A DNA stretch of 22,914 nucleotides from a virus: positions 1-22,914 of the IMG/VR virus record IMGVR_UViG_3300015263_000347; one strand, 5' to 3'. Below are positions 7,328 through 12,146 of the stretch, piece after piece. The position numbers were made by a program, and so were the translations under genes. The notes under the pieces were generated by a model. That model was not told where the DNA came from, did no database searches, and was given only the letters and a program-made list of their open reading frames with translations. The first letter of the stretch is position 1; the number at the start of each line of letters is the position of its first letter.

Positions 7328-7637
7328 CGTAATTGTGCTGGCGCTTCTGCTCGCATCTTGCGGGCAGGGCGCCGACGATTTTTCCGATCTTGCCGGCCGC
7401 TGTGCCTACTACGACGTGAAGGCATTCGGTCTGGAGAACTGCGATGCCAGCGAGGACTGCCGGCTGACTGATTCCGAGCGCGACGACATGGAGCGGTGGC
7501 AGAAGCGAGCTATGATATATTGCTCCATGCAGTTCCGGTGGGATGCGTGGCTACACGGAGGACAGGATGACACAGGATACAGCCCAGACCCAAACACCCC
7601 GAGAGCAGAGAATACGCGATCTGCGCCGGTTCAGTAG
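7314..7637 (+). CDS. Small lipoprotein, GTG start
   Basis: This encodes 107 residues if the GTG at 7314 is used. I chose it because the next residues form a textbook lipoprotein signal: basic n-region (VRH), hydrophobic core (SVIVLALLLA) and lipobox L-A-S-C with the cysteine at residue 16. An in-frame ATG at 7269 would add 15 polar residues that shadow the fibre gene. The mature part has further cysteines (near GRCAYY, ENCDA, EDCRL and IYC), enough for disulfide pairs. It would be anchored in the host inner or outer membrane. Rz1-type spanin subunits are lipoproteins, but no Rz-like partner lies beside it. The last 71 bases overlap the next gene. Confidence 0.6.
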   Translation: MVRHSVIVLALLLASCGQGADDFSDLAGRCAYYDVKAFGLENCDASEDCRLTDSERDDMERWQKRAMIYCSMQFRWDAWLHGGQDDTGYSPDPNTPRAENTRSAPVQ

Positions 7638-7881
7638 GTGGAACGGGGAGCGCAGGGACGGGGAGTGGCACAGGGAATCGGTTGCCACGAATACAAAGCG
7701 CACGTTCGAGCACCACACACGCTCCCGCACAGAATTTGACGACGACGGCAAGCCAAAGGTCGTGAAGGCGTCCATCGAGGAGATCGTGTACATGCACCAT
7801 GGATACCGGCCGAAAATGGACAACGAGTCGGTGGTGCGCAAGGCGTTCTTCTTCCGCGGCGCGCGGGTCTGGAGGGAGTAA
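7567..7881 (+). CDS. Small basic hypothetical protein
   Basis: This encodes 104 residues from the ATG at 7567, chosen for the GGAGGACAGG just upstream; an ATG at 7543 in frame has no such site. The protein is strongly charged and basic in the first 60 residues (TPREQRIRDLRRFSRWNGERR), with many histidines and a conserved-looking end (EEIVYMHHGYRPKMDNESVVRKAFFFRGARVW). No membrane segment. The basic, arginine-rich N-terminus may bind nucleic acid, but I do not recognise a family. It shares 71 bases with the lipoprotein gene, and its stop overlaps the next start (TAATG), so translation of the two downstream genes is probably coupled. Confidence 0.65.
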   Translation: MTQDTAQTQTPREQRIRDLRRFSRWNGERRDGEWHRESVATNTKRTFEHHTRSRTEFDDDGKPKVVKASIEEIVYMHHGYRPKMDNESVVRKAFFFRGARVWRE

Positions 7882-8201
7882 TGATCGGCGTACCGAGCCT
7901 TGACCCACGCCACCGCCTGAGGGCGGCCGCAACCGCACTTGCCGGCATAGTGTCTCGCGCCGGTGTTGGCACCATAGAGGTCCCGGCAAGGCTGGCGGAA
8001 AAGTTCCTAGCCGACATACCCACTATCCTAGAACTACTCAAGGAAGCCGAGGAGGACCGCGATACGTGGGAGAACGACTACTACACCAAGGTCAGCGAGG
8101 TGAAGGAACTGAAAAAAACTCTCAAGTCATTCAAGGGGGTGGTCACCCGCCTGAAGGGCACCGTCAAGGAATTGAGGGAATCTGTCGAAGAAAAGGAGTA
8201 A
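7881..8201 (+). CDS. Small coiled-coil hypothetical protein
   Basis: This encodes 106 residues, starting within the stop of the previous gene (TAATG) with GGAGGGAG as ribosome site. The first 55 residues are helical and mildly hydrophobic (RLRAAATALAGIVSRAGVG, then EKFLADIPTILELLKEAEED). The rest is a lysine/glutamate-rich heptad-like stretch (VSEVKELKKTLKSFKGVVTR) expected to form a coiled coil. It has no cysteine, signal peptide or membrane segment. It could be an oligomeric scaffold or a regulator of a partner; nothing more specific can be said. It is followed by a 49-base gap with an inverted repeat. Confidence 0.65.
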   Translation: MIGVPSLDPRHRLRAAATALAGIVSRAGVGTIEVPARLAEKFLADIPTILELLKEAEEDRDTWENDYYTKVSEVKELKKTLKSFKGVVTRLKGTVKELRESVEEKE

Positions 8202-8231
8202 AATCGACACGTAATTACCCATATGTCGATT
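8202..8231. promoter_or_regulatory. Inverted repeat, candidate operator
   Basis: AATCGACA (8202-8209) and TGTCGATT (8224-8231) form a perfect 8-base inverted repeat separated by 14 bases. It lies in the only gap between the 7881 gene and the 8251 gene. Half-sites with this spacing, about two helical turns centre to centre, suit a dimeric repressor. The run lacks a T tract, so it is a poor terminator. The repeat is seen; the operator role is inferred. Confidence 0.45.
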
Positions 8232-8250
8232 CATCATACACAAGGACGGT

Positions 8251-8475
8251 ATGAAACTCACGAAGGCCCAGAAGGCACTGTTGGAGTGCCTTGAGGAAGG
8301 CAACGAGGTTACCCTGAGAGGGGGCTACTACACCATCGTAGACTCTGTAGGAAGACGCATCGAGCGCATGTGGCCCACGACATTCCACGGTCTGTTTGAC
8401 AGTGGGGCGGTCGTGAGGCAGGATAATGGCAACTACGTCATATCCCAGTTCGGGAGGGGGCTGATCAGCAAGTAG
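8251..8475 (+). CDS. Small protein, possibly winged-helix-like
   Basis: This encodes 74 residues, preceded by ACAAGGACGGT as a modest ribosome site. The layout is a helix (TKAQKALLECLEEG), a strand-turn-strand (EVTLRGGYYTIVDSVGRR), a helix (PTTFHGLFDSGAVVR) and a final strand pair (NGNYVISQFGRGLI). This order resembles small winged-helix domains such as those in phage regulators, and I have seen similar small phage proteins without assigned function. It lies directly after the inverted repeat at 8202-8231, which suggests it might regulate its own operon. The DNA-binding role is inference, and the fold call is weak. Confidence 0.6.
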   Translation: MKLTKAQKALLECLEEGNEVTLRGGYYTIVDSVGRRIERMWPTTFHGLFDSGAVVRQDNGNYVISQFGRGLISK

Positions 8476-8484
8476 GAGGTCGAG

Positions 8485-8667
8485 ATGACCAGAGGCCAGT
8501 ACCAGTGCCAGCGGAAGGTACGGTACGAAACGAAGAAAGCCGTGCGGTGGGCCCTGCTCAGGCTTTGGAAGAAGGGAAGGCCCGAGAGATCGTTTTACCC
8601 CTGCGAGGTGTGCGGAGGGTTCCATATCACCAGCAAGGGGCCCAATGGAGGAGATCGGGAGATATGA
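8485..8667 (+). CDS. Small basic zinc-knuckle protein
   Basis: This encodes 60 residues, with GGAGGTCGAG as ribosome site. A strongly basic helical part (RKVRYETKKAVRWALLRLWKKGR) is followed by FYPCEVCGGFHITS. Cysteines 40 and 43 and histidine 47, with cysteine 8, could hold one zinc ion. The Y-x-C-x-x-CGG-aromatic-H-x-T-S motif is one I know from many small phage proteins of unknown role. The basic helix next to a metal site suggests nucleic-acid binding. Its stop overlaps the next ATG (ATGA). I am fairly confident of the family resemblance, not of function. Confidence 0.7.
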   Translation: MTRGQYQCQRKVRYETKKAVRWALLRLWKKGRPERSFYPCEVCGGFHITSKGPNGGDREI

Positions 8668-9068
8668 AACACAGGGGCAGTGATGGCGGGTCATGGTTGA
8701 GTCTGTACCTAGCCCTGTTCGCTATCGTAATGGCGCTGATATCACTCAACAGCAAGGCCGAGGACCGGGAGATTTTCGATGAGCCCGGTGTTCCAGAGCG
8801 CATCCAAAAAGACGAGCGCATCACCAGCGTGCTGATTACGTTGGTGATGTTCAAGTCATATGCGGAAATGGTCAAATACATGGAGGACGAGGATATCGAC
8901 TTCGGTTACGATGTCGAGGGCTTCAGTGACTGCGAGCTGATACCAACCCACAACACATCCCACTGCGTGGTGTATATTGTGGAGCCCGACCTAGTGGATG
9001 GCTGGAACGAACTGGTTCTTGGACACGAGGTCCTGCACGGCGTGTTTGGAGCGGAGTACCACAAGTAA
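8664..9068 (+). CDS. Exported or membrane-anchored HExxH metalloprotease-like protein
   Basis: This encodes 134 residues from the ATG at 8664 (GGAGGAGATCGGGAG upstream). The frame is open to 8505, but that part shadows the zinc-knuckle gene. The N-terminus has a basic KHR region, a hydrophobic core (residues 12-28) and S-K-A at 30-32, a possible signal peptidase site; otherwise it is a membrane anchor. Cysteines 90 and 101 could form a disulfide. The C-terminus holds GHEVLHGVFGAEYH, a HExxH zinc motif (His121, Glu122, His125) with Glu131 and His133 as possible third ligands. Related phage proteins with GHExxH near the C-terminus are usually uncharacterised. It overlaps the SPFH gene by one base (TAATG). 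Protease activity is inferred. Confidence 0.68.
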   Translation: MKHRGSDGGSWLSLYLALFAIVMALISLNSKAEDREIFDEPGVPERIQKDERITSVLITLVMFKSYAEMVKYMEDEDIDFGYDVEGFSDCELIPTHNTSHCVVYIVEPDLVDGWNELVLGHEVLHGVFGAEYHK

Positions 9069-9622
9069 TGTTCGACTGGCTCAATGACCTGATGCGATGG
9101 ATCGGAAACCTGATCCCGAGGTGGGCGCTGCTGGAAATAGACCGCGGCGGAATCAGGTTCTCCAGAAAGGGCAGGGTTGATATTCTGGAGCATGGTGTCT
9201 ACTGGTGGTGGCCGGCCACGTCTACCGTTGCAGAGATGCCTATCAAGCGGCAGACACTGTCGATGAGCCAGCGCCTGACCACCAAGGATCACTGCTCAGT
9301 GCTGGTTGGTACCGTCATTGTGTTCGAGATCAATGACGTGATCGCGGCCATGGTCAACACCAAGGACTTCGAGGACACCGTGACGGAGGTGGCCCAGAAG
9401 TTGGTAGTACAGCCCATCACGCGCCGCACGTTCGATGAGATTCTTGTTGACCTGTCGGAGTCGAACGAGATGCGCAACGAGATAGCGCGCTTGGCCAGAT
9501 CGCTGCTGAAGGACTATGGCGTATCTGTGATTGACGCCTATATATCTGATTTTGCTGAAACTACTGTCTTCAGCCACGATGGCGAGGGGATGGCAATCGG
9601 GAGGTTCGAGGATGACGTGTGA
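9068..9622 (+). CDS. SPFH/Band 7 (stomatin/prohibitin-like) protein
   Basis: This encodes 184 residues, coupled by TAATG to the HExxH gene. An amphipathic aromatic N-terminus (FDWLNDLMRWIGNLIPRW) is suited to lie in the membrane. Then comes the SPFH pattern: GGIRFSRKGRV, HGVYWWWP, an MPIKRQTLSM strand, LTTKDHCSVLVGTVIVFEI, a KDFEDTVTEVAQ helix, RRTFDEILVD and an ending strand (YGVSVIDAYISDF). SPFH proteins build large rings or microdomains on membranes and often control proteases, as HflK/HflC do with FtsH. This copy is short and lacks the long C-terminal coiled coil of flotillins. Phage SPFH proteins are known from sequence but not, as far as I know, understood. Confidence 0.82.
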   Translation: MFDWLNDLMRWIGNLIPRWALLEIDRGGIRFSRKGRVDILEHGVYWWWPATSTVAEMPIKRQTLSMSQRLTTKDHCSVLVGTVIVFEINDVIAAMVNTKDFEDTVTEVAQKLVVQPITRRTFDEILVDLSESNEMRNEIARLARSLLKDYGVSVIDAYISDFAETTVFSHDGEGMAIGRFEDDV

Positions 9623-9944
9623 GGGATGCGAGAAGCGAAAAGCGTACCTGCAGTACATTATGGGAATAATCGCCCAGTCACTGCAGAGGGCCATTCGGAG
9701 GGTATCTGGATCGGAAAGGTACCTGATACGTCATGGTGTTGCGCTGCATCAGGTCATTGAGGCTGGGTCCGCTCTGGAGCATAAATTCTCGGACCATGAA
9801 AAGGTTACGGCCAAATGGTTGGAGAACCTTCACCAGAGAGCGAACTGGCTGGAGCAGCAAAACAGTCAGCTCAGGGGTGCCGTCGCGAAGCTTTCTGATC
9901 GCGTAAAACTGATCGAGGAAAGTACCTACGGAGGTATAGAATAG
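9612..9944 (+). CDS. Coiled-coil protein with N-terminal CxxC
   Basis: This encodes 110 residues from the ATG at 9612 (GGGAGGTTCGAGG upstream), overlapping the SPFH gene by 11 bases. A start at 9531 in frame shadows the SPFH gene and lacks a site. The N-terminus is TCEGCEKRKAYLQYIMGII, a CxxC with basic residues as seen at the start of many small phage proteins. After a basic helix, residues about 55-105 form a likely coiled coil (HEKVTAKWLENLHQRANWLE, then QQNSQLRGAVAKLSDRVKLI). SPFH proteins normally carry a coiled coil after the domain, and here one is supplied by the adjacent gene. A partnership is possible but unproven. Confidence 0.65.
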   Translation: MTCEGCEKRKAYLQYIMGIIAQSLQRAIRRVSGSERYLIRHGVALHQVIEAGSALEHKFSDHEKVTAKWLENLHQRANWLEQQNSQLRGAVAKLSDRVKLIEESTYGGIE

Positions 9945-9952
9945 GTCTATAC
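9934..9952. promoter_or_regulatory. Inverted repeat over a stop codon
   Basis: GTATAGA (9934-9940) and TCTATAC (9946-9952) form a perfect 7-base inverted repeat with a 5-base loop. The repeat spans the stop codon of the coiled-coil gene and lies 7 bases before the next ATG. It is A/T-rich, so as RNA it is weak; as DNA it could be a small operator. TATACT at 9948-9953 also resembles a -10 element without a -35. Function uncertain. Confidence 0.3.
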
Positions 9953-9959
9953 TGTTGAT

Positions 9960-10124
9960 ATGATAACCAAAGACCAGCTCATGAAGGATGTACAGAAGTC
10001 CGTTCAGGAAATGCGCCGGCATTATCCAACCGTGGTGCTGGAACAAGTTATTCCGAACGGACCAAGAACTGTTCGATTGATCGCCGTCAAGCAATCAATC
10101 AAAGAAAAGCATGGGGATAGGTGA
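9960..10124 (+). CDS. 54-residue hypothetical protein
   Basis: A short gene starting at the ATG at 9960, with an in-frame ATG at 9981 as an alternative. The product is basic, with a helix (KDQLMKDVQKSVQEMRRHYP), a beta pair (TVVLEQVIPNGPRTVRLIAV) and a lysine-rich tail. It has no membrane segment or cysteine. No clear ribosome site precedes 9960. The coding case rests on the compact fold-like pattern, on its filling the gap, and on the way its end overlaps the next small gene by 14 bases. Function unknown. Confidence 0.5.
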   Translation: MITKDQLMKDVQKSVQEMRRHYPTVVLEQVIPNGPRTVRLIAVKQSIKEKHGDR

Positions 10125-10221
10125 TACAATCACGCTTGCCGCGGCATTGCTCCTGATCGGGGCTGTCGCCCTGTATTGCTGGTGGAGCAAGTGTGACTCT
10201 AGAACAAGGCGTCCCTCGTAA
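10111..10221 (+). CDS. 36-residue membrane micropeptide
   Basis: A very short reading frame from the ATG at 10111 to TAA at 10219. The product has one hydrophobic segment (TITLAAALLLIGAVALYCWW, residues 6-25) and a short basic tail. It overlaps the gene before by 14 bases and the terminase start by 29 bases in another frame. The hydrophobic core and the packed layout suggest a real membrane peptide, though at this length chance is possible. The upstream bases AAAGAAAAGC give only a weak ribosome site. Confidence 0.42.
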   Translation: MGIGDTITLAAALLLIGAVALYCWWSKCDSRTRRPS

Positions 10222-11854
10222 CCTGACACTCGTTCAGGCCGAACTCGCAAGACGCAGTCTATTCAAGTTCTTCAAGGCGGCGTGGCCCTACATGGACCCT
10301 GCCCCGTTCTGCGATACGTGGCACCTTGAGGTCATCTGCGAGTTCCTGACCTACGTCACCATCGGCGACATCAAGCGCCTCATCGTATCGATGCCACCTC
10401 GAATGACAAAGTCCTTGTCATGTTCGGTGGCGTGGCCGGTGTGGTCGTGGATCGACACACCAGAGACACAGTTCCTGACATCCTCCTACGACCTGTCACT
10501 GTCAACCCGAGACGCGCTCAAGTCCCGTCGCCTGATTGACTCAACGTGGTTTCAGGAGAGGTGGGGCGATTGCTTTTCCCTGCGTGACGACGAGAATCTC
10601 AAGGGCAGGTACTCCAACACCATGGGCGGCCACAGGATCGCCATCACGTCGGGCGGTAAGACAACCGGTGAGGGTGGCGACATCATCCTGCTGGACGACT
10701 CCCACAACGCGCGAGAGGCCTACTCAGACACCAAGCGCGAGAACATCATCGAGTGGTACGACAACGCCATGAGGTCCCGCCTGAACAACCAGAACACTGG
10801 CAGGATCGTGCATGTCGGGCAGCGCGTGCACGAGCTGGATGTCATCGGCCACGTCATCAAGAAGCAGGGCCGCTGCACAGTGCAGGACAACGGAGAGTGG
10901 GTCCATCTGGTCATGCCGAACGAGTTCATACCAGAGAAACGATGCCGGGTGTGGATGCCTCAGGACGTGAAGCGCTACCACAACCTGAAGAAGCTCGGGA
11001 AGGACGTTGAGGAGCCAGAGCCCTTCTTCGAGGACCCGCGCACCGAGAAAGACGAGCTGCTGTGCCCCGGCCGCCTTGACCGGGAAGCAACCCTCAATCT
11101 GAAGCCGCCGCTTGGTATGAGCCAGCGCGACTACAACTCCCAGTACCAGCAGGACCCAGCCGCCGACGACGGCCTGATCCTCAAGCGCTCTTGGTGGCAG
11201 CCGTGGGAGTGGCCTGCGTGGCACCCGGAATCGCACAAGCGCCGCCCAATGCCGGAGTGCGAGGCCATCATCCAGATATACGACACCGCGTTCGAGGAGG
11301 CCGAGGAGAACGACTACAGCGCCCGCACGACGTGGGGCGTGTTCATGTACACACCGGAACGCATGCATCCCAGCACGAAGGTCCTGATCCGCGGACAGGA
11401 GAAGAGATGCCTGATCCTGCTGGAGGCTTGGCACGATAAGGTCAATTTCCCAGACCTGAGACGGGAGGCCATCCGTGCCTACGATGACTGGCATCCGGAT
11501 ATGGTGCTGGTTGAGAAGAAGGCCTCAGGCCACTCCCTGATTCAGGAGCTTCGTCAGTCAGGCGTGCCTGTCAAGTGGGTCGATCCCAAGAGCAAGGACA
11601 AGGTCATGCGTGCGCACATGTCCTCCGGGCCGCTTGAGCAGGGCTGCGTATTCGTCGTACCGGGACACGATGAGGGCCAACAGGTCATTGAGGAGTGCGC
11701 AAAGTTCCCCATGGGCGAGCACGATGACTGGGTGGATACATGCGTAATCGGCTTCGCGTTCCTTCGCAGGATAGGTTCCATCGAATACTTCGATGAGGAT
11801 GAGGGTGAAATGAACCTGTTCAAGCCGAGACGCGAACGGTCGATTTACGGGTAG
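10193..11854 (+). CDS. terL: Terminase large subunit (packaging ATPase and nuclease)
   Basis: This encodes 553 residues and begins with GTG at 10193, with GGTGGAGCAA upstream. The enzyme pumps DNA into the prohead and cuts concatemers. Walker A is the variant MPPRMTKS at residues 67-74 (the usual form is PPRHGKS), and Walker B is DIILLDD at 163-169. The C-terminal nuclease of RNase H fold shows the expected acidic residues: Asp364 in QIYDTAFE, Glu441 in LVEKKASG, and an HDDWVD cluster at 510-515. The length is ordinary for the family. No small subunit is recognisable just upstream, though one of the small genes before it might serve. The portal gene follows after one small gene. Confidence 0.95.
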   Translation: MTLEQGVPRNLTLVQAELARRSLFKFFKAAWPYMDPAPFCDTWHLEVICEFLTYVTIGDIKRLIVSMPPRMTKSLSCSVAWPVWSWIDTPETQFLTSSYDLSLSTRDALKSRRLIDSTWFQERWGDCFSLRDDENLKGRYSNTMGGHRIAITSGGKTTGEGGDIILLDDSHNAREAYSDTKRENIIEWYDNAMRSRLNNQNTGRIVHVGQRVHELDVIGHVIKKQGRCTVQDNGEWVHLVMPNEFIPEKRCRVWMPQDVKRYHNLKKLGKDVEEPEPFFEDPRTEKDELLCPGRLDREATLNLKPPLGMSQRDYNSQYQQDPAADDGLILKRSWWQPWEWPAWHPESHKRRPMPECEAIIQIYDTAFEEAEENDYSARTTWGVFMYTPERMHPSTKVLIRGQEKRCLILLEAWHDKVNFPDLRREAIRAYDDWHPDMVLVEKKASGHSLIQELRQSGVPVKWVDPKSKDKVMRAHMSSGPLEQGCVFVVPGHDEGQQVIEECAKFPMGEHDDWVDTCVIGFAFLRRIGSIEYFDEDEGEMNLFKPRRERSIYG

Positions 11855-11876
11855 TGATAAGATATCATGTGTAACC

Positions 11877-12146
11877 ATGGCCAGACAGCTCACCCCGTCA
11901 GAGGCGTGGATGATAGAAGCCCTCTGTGGAACAATAGATGCACTGCGAGCAGGAAAACTGAAATCTGTTGGTGTGTGCGCCATGCTGGATAGCGGGCAGC
12001 CCTCGTTCTTCTACATGGATCAGGCCGATCACGGCAACATGCTCCCGGCGCTAGGGAAGCTTGTTGGCCTGTACAAATCAAACCTGAACGGCTTTGGTGA
12101 CAGGGTGAACGCCCCATACACCAACCGCAGCTATGAGACGCACTAA
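11877..12146 (+). CDS. Small hypothetical protein between terminase and portal
   Basis: This encodes 89 residues, starting 22 bases after the terminase stop and joined to the portal by TAATG. The upstream gap contains TATCAT (11863-11868), a possible -10 element, but no clear ribosome site. The pattern is helical at first (TPSEAWMIEALCGTIDALRAGK), then strands (VGVCAMLDSGQPSFFYM) and a helix (NMLPALGKLVGLYKSN). There are two cysteines and no membrane segment. I do not know the family. Its position could suit a packaging factor, but the sequence does not show the helix-turn-helix of a small terminase. Confidence 0.65.
   Translation: MARQLTPSEAWMIEALCGTIDALRAGKLKSVGVCAMLDSGQPSFFYMDQADHGNMLPALGKLVGLYKSNLNGFGDRVNAPYTNRSYETH

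Noticed and set aside
9016-9062. Metzincin-type protease (HExxHxxGxxH)
   Set aside because: The spacing after the second histidine does not fit; the next histidine is eight residues on, so only a general HExxH call is justified.
10724-11494. 256-codon minus-strand frame opposite the terminase
   Set aside because: Leu/Val/Arg-rich shadow caused by codon bias of the terminase gene, which has clear motifs in its own frame.
2049-11868. GATATCAT shared by the gaps at 2049-2056 and 11861-11868
   Set aside because: An 8-base match in two short gaps at different distances from the next gene is within chance; I kept only the separate promoter reading at 2048-2056.
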